A stretch of DNA of 64,000 bases from Fulvia fulva (taxonomy: Eukaryota; Ascomycota; Dothideomycetes; Mycosphaerellales; Mycosphaerellaceae). Below, piece by piece: positions 10,403 through 21,140 of the stretch (positions are counted from its first letter, which is position 1; each line of letters opens with the position of its first letter). The stretch lies in the NCBI RefSeq assembly GCF_020509005.1, contig NC_063024.1, positions 1,550,001-1,614,000 on the forward strand. The letters are read 5' to 3'. Below the pieces are notes generated by a model, which did not search any database, had not been told where the DNA came from, and saw nothing but the letters and a program-made list of their open reading frames with translations. A program made the position numbers and the translations under genes.

Positions 10403-11326
10403 TCATGCCTTTGGAACACCTCCGGTCGACACAGCTTCTTCAAGAAGATGCTCCGCCTCCACAGCGGCACAGTACTGAGGTCTCGACAGGTGCCAAGGCC
10501 GGATTGCCGCATACTTAGCAAGCTTAGCTCGTCTGCCTTCTTGTCGCCTTCTAACAACACAAGTGCTCTCGTGCTTGTCGCAATTGCTCTTACGATTGAA
10601 TGTTACTCCGCAGCGCGAGCAAGCAGCGGAGTCCAGCCCCTTCTGCTCTGCCACATGGCGCCTATAATTCCGCAAGGACTTGAAGGACCGACCATTGCAC
10701 CCATGCTCCCAGCATCGCGGTAAGCTCTGTGGCGTAGACTCCAAGGCATACGATTCAAGTGGCACTTCTCCAGCGCTTGACCCGCCGGAGACGTCGACAT
10801 CGTTCGCCGTTTGCTCTGCATGCTGCTTAGATGAAAAGTCTGAAGGGGATGAGCTTTCGAACATACTGGCATTTCCTGCCGAATGGAACTGGTGCGCTCC
10901 TATGCAGCTCGTTAAGTTGGCCAGAAGCTGTAACAGCATGCTGTGGGTATCCGGATGTGAAGTCTCTGCCAGGCTTGATCCATCGCCGTACGACATGGTG
11001 GGCTGGGGATCGAACAGCTGCGTTGAGGTAGCTTCCGTCCTTTGAAGGGCGATGGAGACGTCTGTTGTGGCCAAGGACATGCGCGTTGCGATGGCAGTGT
11101 CTGCCAAATATGAAGCACCATGGCTAATATCATTGACGCATGCGAACTGACCATCTGAGTCGGCAAAACCGCTTGTCCTGTCGATATGCTCGAGAGCCCA
11201 TAGCTGGGCAGTGGCCTGGGAGAGCAGATTGTCCAGCACCTCCTGCTCGCTACAAAAAGGCCCTTTATCGAGGTGGTCGTGGAGCCACTCTTCGAGCAAT
11301 TTCTGGGACACTTCTGTGTCATGCAT
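10403..11326 (-). CDS. C2H2-type zinc-finger protein, probable transcription regulator
   Basis: A single reading frame of 307 residues from the ATG at 11324-11326. Near the C-terminus it has two finger-like units. The first is C205-X4-C210 with H224 and no clear second His. The second is C236-X2-C239-X12-H252-X3-C256, a C2HC-like variant. A basic RRRQEGRRAKLAK segment follows, suited to DNA contact or nuclear import. The first 200 residues are Ser/Thr/Ala-rich and unstructured-looking, with an acidic and amphipathic start. This layout is common in fungal single-family zinc-finger proteins. DNA binding is inference. The frame stays open upstream to about 11406 through a GTG at 11386, so a short 5' exon may be missing. 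Confidence 0.7.
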   Translation of the reverse strand: MHDTEVSQKLLEEWLHDHLDKGPFCSEQEVLDNLLSQATAQLWALEHIDRTSGFADSDGQFACVNDISHGASYLADTAIATRMSLATTDVSIALQRTEATSTQLFDPQPTMSYGDGSSLAETSHPDTHSMLLQLLANLTSCIGAHQFHSAGNASMFESSSPSDFSSKQHAEQTANDVDVSGGSSAGEVPLESYALESTPQSLPRCWEHGCNGRSFKSLRNYRRHVAEQKGLDSAACSRCGVTFNRKSNCDKHESTCVVRRRQEGRRAKLAKYAAIRPWHLSRPQYCAAVEAEHLLEEAVSTGGVPKA

Positions 11327-12667
11327 GATCGCCACCAGCCTATTGCTCAAGGGTATACCGGATATGTCGAATCTTGCGGGTTCCACAAGGCCACAAAGTG
11401 ATGATCAAAATGCTCTCGTTCTACACAATCAGCCCGGCGCAGCTGTGCTACTACCTTTCCCATGATATACTGCGACAGATCCCAACTGCATCTTGGAGCG
11501 GCACAGTATATGCTTCCACCAACATTGCAGCATGGAGTATCTCAGCGGCGCAGCAATAAGGCGTTGCATTGGGTCGTCCTAATATTTGGCCTGCCAATGG
11601 CTATCCGCGGAGCTGACTCTGCAGCGCCGAGTCTTATGCTGCCGATTCCCGGAGGGAGATCATCAGTGCTCGATCTCTCATTAGCTTCGTGAAGCTTGGT
11701 CCGACCTGACTCCGGTGCCCTCAAGTTCCTCCTCGTGTTCTATTGTCTATAAAATGAACATTGTCTGTGTCGCGACCTCGCACCTTGAGACGTAGTTGCA
11801 ACTCGTCCAAGCGTACGTAAAAGAGCGAACGGTTCGACCACCATTCACACAGAGCGATGAAAACAAGGCCCGAGGGAAGGATTCGTTGCCAAGCAGCCGG
11901 CCTTGGATTTGCATCCCAATTGCGAAGGCGCCAAGATTATTGAGTGCTCTTCGCGGGCCGGCAAGGTTGGCGCTACAACATTCACAACATGCGTGGCGAA
12001 TCATTACCTACAACGCAGCGGAGGGCAAGTGACCGTATGAAGCGAAGAGCAGCTTGGAGACAAGCTTCGCATGTGCGACTGTGATGTCACATGATGCTTG
12101 CCAGGCATGGCGATTGACCGGCCACACACCGGCAGATACTGGGCCTTCCTCATACACCGGCAGCCACACAATCTTCTCAGGCCATGCAAGAGCTATTTAC
12201 TACCACCAACATTACCAACAATCATCGCAACGTCCGTGCGGGCTCCTGCGGTGGGGCGATGCAACTCTTTTGTTGGTGGGCGATCAAAAGCATTCTATCT
12301 TTGCTAGATGTAGTGCACGAGATTTCTTGTCACGGTTTCATTCTCACAATTCGAAGGCAACACGATCGACACGTCCCACTGAGAGCGATACGACCAGGAC
12401 GCAGCTTGTCATACGCATTGCTATACACCCGCCACCTGGGCGATGCGCTCGCCACAAAGTATCGTTCCAGAATCCCATCCCTCAGTTCTCGGTGACACTT
12501 GTGAAAAGTTCCAAGTTCGCAAAAGACTTGAGATGACTCTATGAGCATGTTGAATACCATTGAACTGTCATGCCAAAAGCTATGTCCCACCGACCGGTCC
12601 GCTTCCGTTCCTCGCTTCTACGACCTTGTCACTTCACACTGCCTGGCTACTTGGAGATAGACTGAAT
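11327..12667. other. Long intergenic region, no supported gene
   Basis: About 1.3 kb of normal-composition DNA. The longest frame (12054-12536, plus) has no signal peptide, domain or periodicity and overlaps several equally long alternatives, so I do not call it. I see no RNA gene, repeat or RIP signature. Confidence 0.55.
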
Positions 12668-13050
12668 TCAGCCCGATGGACACTGGAAAGACTGTTTTGG
12701 ACGAGTCGTAGCTGTGCACGGGTCGATGTTTGGGAACTCCGCAGATTTCAATATTCCTCGACCTCCGGAGCAGTCTCGACCTTCATAGTAAATGCACCCT
12801 CTACCCTCGTTGCCCAAGTTGGAGTCGTAGGTGATCGCACTGATGGTACCAGGCTGTCCAGGTGCACATTCGGTACAGCTTGTCTCCGACCCAGGGCACG
12901 AAGAAAGCACGAAGGGCACAGCGGAAAGAACGCAGGGCAAAACACAGGGACGAAGGGCATAGTGATAGTACGAAGGATTTGTCAAGATCACGCAACTAGG
13001 TATGCTAAGAGCGCTGCCGAGCCGTGAAGAACTTCACAACGCCTTGCAGA
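12668..13050 (-). pseudogene. Decayed small secreted cysteine-rich protein, tentative
   Basis: On the minus strand a segment near 13040-12990 reads like a signal peptide broken by a lost start and a frame change: GTG-KFFTA in one frame, then AALLAYLVA in another. A repeat-like GC-rich stretch follows, then a frame ending at 12668 that encodes about 75 residues with six to eight Cys (CPGSETSCTEC, then GRGCIYYEGRDC and a final FQCPSG). Together these resemble a small secreted Cys-rich protein of about 120 residues whose reading frame has been lost. No family is recognised. The call rests only on composition and order. Confidence 0.3.
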
Positions 13051-13265
13051 TCCCTCATGGACGACCGCCACGATGAAGCAGATGTGCGATCCTCTTTGGA
13101 ACAGACGCCTTGAAGCCAGTGCAACGGCCTTGGCAGAAGGTCTCGAAGCTGAGATGGATGAGATTCCTGGATTCACTGAGAAGAATATGCGCGCGATTGT
13201 ATATGCCGGACCTCCTCGCCGAGCTACAGACCATCTTCCATATCTTTGACCTCAACAGAGCCACC

Positions 13266-14224
13266 ATGATTCATAGGTCCTCCCTACTCGCCACTGCCCT
13301 GGCCCTCACCGTTACGGTCGTTGCTCAGTCGATCCAATGTGACTGCAAAGCTCGCCCGAACTGGGGCGACTGTAAGAGCATCTGCTCGATTGTTGTCATA
13401 CAGGCTGACGAGAGTCATCGCAGGCTATACCCTCATCGAACCATACCTGGTCAACCCTGGCACTTTTCCCGCCCCAGGAAAAGGAAAGGGGTCCTGTTCT
13501 ACGTTTACGTTCCCCGACAATTCTCTAAATTGTCAAGTGGAGCTATGTCCCGATGAGGACATTCCAATCAGAACTTCGCGCGTTCAGCTAGCATACAGCA
13601 TACTCATGGCTACTTGTGATCCCAATGGTGCTGGCGGAACGTATATCACGCCAGACCCAGATGGCTTCAGATTCACCGCTGAGCTGAACCCGGACTTCGC
13701 CGTGGAGCCTCCAAGCGCAGTGGCCTTCAACGCCACTCAAGGAACCCATGCGAAAGACATATTCAAGCGTCAGCAAGATTCGGTACGTATCTCATTAGTC
13801 TCGGCTGCCAACACAATTACCAATTCCCCTAGGTTACCTCCTTTGAACTTGCCGCGACGTACAAGAGGATCACCCGACCAGGCTCCATCTACGACGTGGG
13901 ACCCGTTATCCCAGGTGGCGGCTCAATCACCAAGACGGTGGAGACGTCTGAGACACATAGTGTCTCCGCAGGAGTTTCTTTCAGTGCTGGGGTAAAGGAG
14001 ATCTTCAGCGCCGGTGCCAGTGTTGAGGTCATGGACAGCTACACGGTCTCTAATGCCATGGGCGTGGAGGTCACTCTGAACTGCCCCGCGAACGCGCGCA
14101 AGGGCAGATAGAGTGGGAGCCTTGCTGGGATCGTTACGATGGATCCTCCCGACCTTCTGGTGACTTTGTTACAGTTTGGATTCCTACCGATCAGGGCCAG
14201 GACGGCTTCAGGTGTCTTGGTTGA
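13266..14224 (+). pseudogene. Secreted Cys-containing protein with a late frameshift
   Basis: Three exons fit well: 13266-13371, 13424-13782 and 13833 onward. The introns are 52 nt (GTAAGA donor, GCTGAC branch, GCAG) and 50 nt (GTACGT donor, CCCTAG). The product starts with a clear signal peptide (MIHRSSLLATALALTVTVVAQ), followed by CDCKARPNWGDC and a repeat-free extracellular domain with further Cys. In the annotated frame it ends at TAG 14109-14111 (247 residues). A one-base shift near 14098-14102 would instead continue through a Trp/Cys-rich tail (IEWEPCWDRYDG) to TGA 14222-14224. That tail looks genuinely coding, so I read this as a recent frameshift or a sequence error. No family is assigned. 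Effector or wall roles are possible but unproven. Confidence 0.6.
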
Positions 14225-14861
14225 AAGGCATGTGGCCTGGAATGGACAGAGCAACTAGAGTGAAGGGACAAGGCTTGACAACAGCGTGGGCATCGAGGAG
14301 GAAACCGAAATGGTGTCGTGTTCTTATTGTTGGCGAGATGTTTGGTATTCAACATGCCTGTGTCGTGCGCGCAGATTGATGGTAGATAGTTGAGCGACCA
14401 CACGTTAGCCGCGCGTCCGCTTCGAAAACATTACCCCTTGTACCATGTCCGACCGGATGCGGCTACCTGAGTTCCAGTAATTAGAGTGCAGTGACAGCTC
14501 TCCAAGTCCGTGTTCAATGTTGGCCCGCCGCAGGCACCGATGTTGTTTAGCTAAGCTTCGTAGATGGCTTGCCAAGGTGCATGATCGTGCCAAGGAATCA
14601 TGTTGCCCTTCGTGGCTCGGCACCTGTGCAGATCTTATCGGTACAGCGAATGACAGCGCGACGCTGCATAACGACCACAGACAACGCACAAGACGCAGCG
14701 GAAAGCAAGGCGAAGGAATGACTAGTGCCGGCTTCTTGTGAACAGGTGATATTGACCTGCAGTTTGTGAAACGCCGCCCAGCACCATTTTAGTACTTGAG
14801 CGATCTCCGCTGCACGCAACAAGATGTCGCGACAAATTTCGCACGCTCCGTCTCACCCAAG
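14225..14861. other. Intergenic region, nothing recognised
   Basis: About 640 bp between two secreted-protein genes. The minus frame 14405-14689 has no supporting domain or splice signal. No repeat or RNA gene is seen. Confidence 0.55.
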
Positions 14862-15807
14862 ATGAAGTTGTTCTTCGCTACGCTGCTCCTTGTAGCAACG
14901 ACCAAGGCTCAGGACGCTCCTCAGCCGCAGACAGACCAGCTGCTGATCGTCAGCAACGGCACTGGACCACGCTTTGGCTACGAAGCGTTCAATGATGCTC
15001 CGCGAAACGCATCCCGCGACGTAAGCTTCGCTCGAGGCTCACAGAACTGGACCTGGACACTATCAATTAGCGACTTAGAGCTCCCAATCACAGACAACAG
15101 CTCGGAGTACACTTCCAACTGGAACGCTGGAACGCTGCGCCCGACAGTCGAGTTGCATATACCAGATCCAGCTTCAATTGGCCACAAGATCTAGGCAACA
15201 TCAATCAGGTCGTACGATCTGAGACTCAACGTGGTGCTTTGAGCAAGATCTCCTGTCTCTACCACATCTGGTCCGACTTTCCGGAGAACGTCACTAGTGC
15301 ATGGGATTCCGCGGACTCTAGCTGTGCCAGTGCCATCGGAGCAGAGTGCCAAGAGTACATTACCCGTTCGCTGGCTCTCGAAGAGGGCTGTCCTACAGAC
15401 AACTTCCCATCTCTAGTCAGGCGCTGTCGGGGAAGTTTCGGCACGTACATATCTGAATTCGGCACGAGTAAGTGGACCAAAGGCCACTATGCCGCCAATA
15501 CTAACCGTTCTTCTAACCAGCTTTTGGAAATGCCAGTGTGCCAGCAAATGAGACCGCTTCCGAGAGTGGCGATACGATCAGCTATACTGTCAGCGATTTG
15601 CATGCTCCGGGTAATGACACAGCCTTAGAGCACGCAAAGAATCGGCTTCACATGGTTGTGATGGCCAGCGGGCTGGGAAAGCAACTTCTTTGTAATCGCA
15701 TCGCTGACGTGACTGCGAGTGCGAGTGCGAGCAGTCCGCCTGCAGGCTTCAGTATAGTGTTCATGAGTCCGGCTGCTTTGATGGCGATCGGGCTTGGAGG
15801 CTGGTAG
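14862..15807 (+). CDS. Secreted cysteine-containing glycoprotein, possibly membrane or GPI anchored
   Basis: Three exons, 14862-15106, 15166-15467 and 15521-15807, give 277 residues. The second intron is textbook (GTAAGT, TACTAAC, CAG, 53 nt). The first (15107-15165, 59 nt, GTACAC donor, CCAG end) has a poorer branch site but restores phase. The N-terminus is a signal peptide (MKLFFATLLLVATTKAQ). Several N-X-S/T sites follow, then a Cys-rich middle (spaced Cys in DSSCASAIGAEC, EEGC and RRC) and a C-terminal segment with a Ser/Ala tract and a hydrophobic end. That order (signal, Asn-rich sheet region, four to six Cys, hydrophobic tail) is common in ascomycete secreted or surface proteins of unknown function. 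It lies about 640 bp after another secreted-protein gene on the same strand. Confidence 0.65.
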
Positions 15808-15829
15808 TGTTTGCGCTTGGTGTGCGTAC

Positions 15830-16333
15830 ATGTTCAGCGTAGGACTTATCGTCTCAGCCCCATGCCATGGTATAGCCCAGAATCCGTACGCCAACCCCAC
15901 CACTGACGATCGTGTTGTGCAAACGAAGTGCGCTATGGTCAACTGGAAGCGCCGCATGCTTCTGATCCTCTATGCCTACGACAACATGGCTGCATTCATG
16001 CTACCTATCGGCAGCCAGAGAGGTGAGGGTCTCAAACACATTGCTAGTGAGCTGAAGAAGTACTACATTACCCTTAAGGACTTCGTTGATGACGACTTCC
16101 ACAACGAGTCGAGAAGCCAGAAACCATTAGTCGTCACTAAGATGTTCGGCGGGGAGCCTATAGGCAAGGTGTCGAGCGTCTGCTTGACTGCTGGCTTTGC
16201 GATCAAGTCCGACGAGGACATCCGCAAAAATGGCTACATCTCGCGCGCGAGTGCCCATTACGTTACCAAGCAGCATACTGCACTTGCTAGCAGAGAATTG
16301 GACTCTACCTGGATCAAGAACAACAGGTCTTGA
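15830..16333 (+). CDS. Hypothetical protein with possible signal peptide
   Basis: A 167-residue open frame from ATG 15830, only 22 bp after the preceding stop, with a hydrophobic start (MFSVGLIVSAPCHGIAQNP). The rest is mixed charged sequence (LKHIASELKKYYITLKDFVDDDF) without a recognisable domain. There is no intron and no repeat. The close spacing to the upstream gene, unusual for a fungal pair on one strand, makes it equally possible that this is an exon of an unrecognised gene or a chance frame. Confidence 0.33.
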   Translation: MFSVGLIVSAPCHGIAQNPYANPTTDDRVVQTKCAMVNWKRRMLLILYAYDNMAAFMLPIGSQRGEGLKHIASELKKYYITLKDFVDDDFHNESRSQKPLVVTKMFGGEPIGKVSSVCLTAGFAIKSDEDIRKNGYISRASAHYVTKQHTALASRELDSTWIKNNRS

Positions 16334-16456
16334 GTCCGGACAGTGCATACAAGGAGGGAGAATAGAGCGTGCCCGGAGGAAGCTCTAGAAGGGTGCATTG
16401 GTGCTGTCTGCGGCGAAATGTATGTGTATCCGTGGTATCAACACGAATAAATAGGA

Positions 16457-17112
16457 CTAGCAGACTGTAGCGTTGTTAGCGCACATTGGCAGCGCGATGA
16501 ATACAGAGAACTTACTGCCTATTACTCCATTGACTGCAATGTCTTTGCTCGTAGTGTAGCTAGCAGCATCACTTAAAGAGTGAACATACGCACCGTCTGA
16601 CTCTTCGACCTTAGCGAGTCGAGGCATGCCGCCGTAGTACTTCAGCTGCCGCTCCCAATCCGGCTGTTGTGGGACCTAGTAGGTCACGTCGGTTTTGACC
16701 AGACTGGGAGAGGCCGATTTGACTCCAATACTGTACTGCGCCCATTCCATAGCTAGCGTATGTGTCATGTCTAGGACGCCTGCCTTCAATGCTCCACAAG
16801 GTGCAGATAGGACACTCTTGTTTGGTCTGTAGGATTCCATCGAGGCTGTGAAAACGACCGATTCCTCCCTTGACGCTACGTTCGATAAATGCTCGAGTGG
16901 CGACTCGTGCGCCGTAGAACGATCCACACAAGTCTATCGACTAGGGCTGGTTGATTTCTCCAGCGGTGAAGTCCAGTGCGGGCTTGTGCTTCGTCGGCTT
17001 AGCGTTTATGACGATGCCACGTATGGCGCCATGTTGCTCAATGATCTAGTCGACTGCCGCTGCTTCAAGTGTCACTGGTTCGAGAATCGTAGACTTTGTT
17101 ACGTGCAAGACT
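16457..17112 (-). pseudogene. Short-chain dehydrogenase/reductase (SDR) pseudogene
   Basis: Minus-strand reading gives a clear classical SDR core: IIEQHGAIRGIVINA (the NAG region, here NAK), SIDLCGSFYGARVATRAFI, VVFTASMESYRPN (catalytic Ser region), then CGALKAGVLDMTHTLAMEWA (Lys of YxxxK kept, Tyr replaced by Cys), VKTDVTY, PQQPDWERQLKYYGG and a C-terminal NGVIG. A final 51-nt intron (16465-16515; GTAAGT, GCTAAC, CAG) is intact and leads to TAG at 16457-16459. It most resembles sorbose- or mannitol-reductase-like SDRs. Damage: TAG at 17046-17048, 16941-16943 and 16676-16678 (the last where TYW is expected, a TGG-to-TAG change), a one-base frameshift between 16940 and 16880, and no recognisable N-terminal Rossmann glycine motif. 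It is non-functional and sits at the repeat boundary. Confidence 0.8.
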
Positions 17113-18042
17113 TGAGAGTGCTGATAGATATCGAGGCTTGATGTGTTGCGCATGCACTGAGATCGCATGTTGAAAATGTTGCTGTCAAAAGAGTGAATGG
17201 AAGAGACACTATGAACATACATGATGCCTGTTTGTGTTGATGTCGACACAAAAGAAGACGCGTCCGACCTGGAATGGATTCCCCACGCCAAGCATTCACT
17301 TCCGGCAACATTCCGGCCAAATTTGCCAGCAAGCACAAGCCAAACTACCTCCTAAATCAGACCGCTGCTGCACTCGGTAGTGTTGAAGTAAAGCCACTTC
17401 CGAGCTTGCGAGGGTCTAAGAACTGTAGGCGTAGAATAGGCGCTAAGACAGCTAGACTAGTGCTAGATTTGCCCTCCCTCTTTGAAACAGCACAACTACA
17501 ACGCATATAAGTTACACGAAATGCAAGCTTAGAATCTGCTTAGATTAAAAATGTAATGCTGGAGAGCCGGCGGACCGTCTCAAGGCAAGGCGCGAAGGGT
17601 GTGCGCCCGCATCGATGGCCCGCATCCACGGACACACTTCCGAAGTCGCCGCTTCGTATAGGCACTATTTCAAAGCGATATTATCGGCCGTTGCGTCGTC
17701 GCATGAAGTGTAATGTCATCGTATACAAATTTTAATGTTCGAGCTCGAAATCCGCTAGCGGGAGCGTCCGCAACTAATTACGAATTTCTAGAAAGATTAT
17801 AGCTAATTCGAGCGTAGGCTTGGAATAATCTCGTAGCCTATATAGGGTCTTACGTGCCCGCACTAGATTTACTTAGCTCTTAGTAGTAGCACTACTACTA
17901 CTACTACTACTACGCGTAGTCTATCTCCGTATAATTGTATTTATCGCTCGGAGCTCCCGTTTTTAGAACTATAATATATTAAGTACTTATAAAGTCAAAT
18001 CTTAGTAGATAACTACTACTTAAAATCTTATATATTGAGAAT
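17113..18042. other. Boundary region from gene island to RIPped repeats
   Basis: Composition changes near 17,700: to the left CA/TG are normal, to the right TA dominates. It contains a (CTA)n microsatellite at 17890-17914. The plus frame ending at 17510 has no domain. The stretch 17700-18040 is RIPped DNA whose family I do not recognise. Confidence 0.55.
17890..17914. repeat. CTA trinucleotide microsatellite
   Basis: About eight uninterrupted ACT/CTA units in AT-rich boundary DNA. Confidence 0.85.
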
Positions 18043-18142
18043 ATATAGGTCATAGGGTTAATATTAGGTGCTTAGGGGAATTAGTAATTAGGGCTTACTA
18101 GTTAAGTCCTAAGTATAGCTATCCCTCCTAAAACACCTATAC
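18043..18142 (+). repeat. Type-B copia LTR, left part, RIPped
   Basis: Colinear with the first 100 bp of the LTR at 45499-45716 (starting TATTGAGAAT for TGTTGAGAAT) with CA/TG changed to TA. It is cut at 18142 by insertion of copia A0; the matching continuation is at 41002-41040. Confidence 0.72.
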
Positions 18143-18376
18143 TATTAAATAGGTACGAGTTACGTAGTAGTAGAAGACGGCGGATTATACGAAAGACGAA
18201 GAAGGACCTAATAGGATAGCGTATATCTATATATAGTATTGCTAGTATTAGTATAGGTAGATACTAGGTGTCCGGATGTTTGCTAGCCTATAGGCTAGTA
18301 AACCCTAGTCACGTGATCTAGTTATATAACACACCTATACCTATATACTTGACCTACGGCCTATATGTTCTTAACA
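18143..18376 (-). repeat. A0 3' LTR (RIPped, type A)
   Basis: Aligns over its full length to the A1 LTRs with CA/TG changed to TA. The terminal TG reads TA at 18143, and CA is kept at 18375-18376. Confidence 0.85.
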
Positions 18377-20673
18377 CTCCTACTTAGGCTATATAGTCTC
18401 CTATAATCCCTTTGCGTAAGCTAGAGCTACCTTGTAAAGTTTTAGAACTACTAGCTATTAAGGGACTTTATTAACCTATTAGTAGCTATGTCCTTTATAT
18501 AGCAGTAGTCTACTATAATCTTCTTCTACTACTAGAGATGTCTAATATAGTTATATATAACATTAATATGCCTTGACCTTTTATATATATAGGCATCTTT
18601 AACAAGTATTAAAGCGGCTTAGTTGTTACCTATAAGCTTGACTAGCCTTAGCTTGTCAACAGCGCCCTTACTTACCCTTATACTCGGCTAGAAAGAGCTC
18701 TTTCCTACTAGTTCTAGGCACCCTATTTCCCTAAGAACAGTAGTAAGAAATTGTGACTACTTTACGGCTACGTTTATAGCTATAAACTCAGCTTCTATTA
18801 TTAATATTATAACAGACTTCTGCTTCCTACTTATCTAGGACATAGGTGATCTAAAAAGGAACTATACGTATCCTAGAATTGAGACTCTATTCACTTTGTC
18901 TATAGCGTAGTCAGAGTCCGAGTATCCCTAGAGATTGCCCCCTCCCTTTCTATATATAAGACCTAGGTCTAGGTACGACCGTAGGTATCGGGAGAGCTTC
19001 TTTAAAGCCTTTATATACTACTACGAGGGATTAGCAATATATGAGCTAATTCTTCTAAGGGGGAATGCTAAGTCTAGCCTTATTATTGTTATTAGCTATA
19101 TCTAGGTACTATTATAGCTCTAGTAATCCTGTTTGTTATACCTCTTATCTATAGGAGCCGTAGGCACTAAATGCTCGTAGCTCTCTATAGGTAAGTAGGT
19201 TAGCGTAGCCTTCTCTCTAGCTATGTTCATCTTAGCTAAGTTAGCGTAGATATAGTGTCCTTAATTAAGCTTTAAAGTGCCTTAGGACCTGTCTCTTATA
19301 ATCCTTATTCTAAGGATCTTCGTAGGTTCACTAAGATCTTTAATCTTAAACACTTTTCTAATCTTAGCCTTAAACTACTGAACATCTAATAGCTTCGGAG
19401 CTACAATAGGTATGTTATCTATATAGGTAAGGACTATAAGGTCTCTATCCGTATAGATAAGTAGGCATAGATCTACCTAGGACTAGGTAAATCTAATCTT
19501 CTCTAGCTTCGTAATATAGAGCTTGTTCTAGTCTCTAGCTACTTACTTAAGCCTATAAAGGCTTCGTAGGACCTTAAACACTATGTTTAGAGGTGCTTTA
19601 ACTCCTAGGGGTGGGACTATATAGATGTCTTAGAGGCCCAAACTTATATAAGGAACAATTGACGGAATCATCGATCTCTGCGCCAAAACACGACACATTC
19701 GAAAGCTCTTATCAAGGCCATTCCAACGATATAAAAAGCAGGCCACTGCCCCTAGGACTGAGGGAGTTCTACCCCATTCAATCTGGACAGCTTGAAGCTC
19801 TCTTCACCCTGTTTCTTCAGCTCCAAACGCCGCGGAGGTGCCTAGCTACATTAGGCAACTCCTAGGCAATGGTAGCCTAGGCTACGGTACTAACGGCGCC
19901 TACGGCCCTATAGGCGAAGCCCCCCCAAGACAACTGGCAGCAACTTATAGAGGACGCAAAAAGCATAGAAACTAACGATCAGCTCCCTTACCGGTCTCTA
20001 CAGGTAATGATCACTCAGCTACGCACGGCGCTTATACTGTCGTATCACCGAGGGCAACAAGAAATGAGGACGACGTCCTAGGCGATTAGCAAGGCCACCC
20101 GGAATCAACACCCCTATAGCTAGGCATCGGTCGCGGTATCGATACTAGGCCCCCGCCTAACGCACGATGCAGTTACGATCCGCATTGTAGCAAAGGAAGA
20201 CCAGGCCGAAGTTGCGAAGCTATCGAACAAGGAGCTCGCCTAACGAATTAACTAACTAGGGGTGGTCGTAGTGAACTAACAGTCTAACGGCACTCTACAG
20301 ATCTATACTAGCTCTACTACTACTAGGAGGCACCTAGAGGCACAGCCACAGTGGGCATCTAAGGTTACGGCATTAGCGAAGGTCTTAACGAAACAATTCA
20401 CGATCCTAGTCCACGACATGCCTAAGGAGTTTGACCTAACTAACTAGGGTCACCTACGCGCTCTCTAAGAGGACAACCCGGTCACTCTTAACTCTCCAAT
20501 CCAGAAGGCGACTTGGCTCTATAGGAAATGGCTAGAAGGCAAGAAGGCCTCGGCGCTAATAGTATAGCTACAAGACGCGAAAGCGGCGGATCTAGCGATA
20601 GAATAAGGCCTGGTCTGGCAATATAGCCTTAAGACAGTAGAAAAGCACTCCTCATCCTTTCGTGTCCTCTAAT

Positions 20674-20838
20674 GCTTCAAATGCTAACAGTATGGACACC
20701 AAACCTACACGTGCACAAACAAGCAGGCCTGCTCGAACTGTGCAGGAGACTATATGTCTAGGGACTGTACATCGACTACGAGACGGTGCGCGAACTGTCC
20801 GGGGCACTACCCATCGTATAGTGCGGAATGCCCATAGC
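20674..20838 (+). pseudogene. ORF1 zinc-knuckle region of the 19.6-24.6 kb LINE
   Basis: Three successive CCHC-like knuckles (CFKC, CSNC and CANC starts) typical of LINE ORF1 nucleic-acid-binding proteins. Interrupted by TAA/TAG at codons where Gln is expected. Confidence 0.7.
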
Positions 20839-21140
20839 GGAAACTAGCGAAAAACAAGGCAATCACAAACAGAACCGTCGCCCTAAGATTCTACGGCGAC
20901 CGTAAGGCTAGCCTACACCGGAACCAACTAGCGGCGGTCGGGCATAAGCGCCCTAGGGCCGAGAACGATGTAAAGGATGCGTAGCCTAGGGCGTACGGGA
21001 GGCCACGTGCTCTACTAGCTACGGCGAGGGAATCTAACCAGGCCCGGCTCCCCTTTAGTACACAGCCGATAGGCGTAGACCAGGACGCACAGGGCAGTAG
21101 GACATAGGACGATACAGAGGAAATGATTGTCGATGCCGAT

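Noticed and set aside
12054..12536. 160-codon plus-strand open frame
   Set aside because: No domain, signal peptide, splice support or composition bias, and similar-length frames overlap it on both strands.
1944..17112. Secondary-metabolite cluster
   Set aside because: No PKS, NRPS, terpene cyclase, P450 or transporter was found; the single SDR is a pseudogene.
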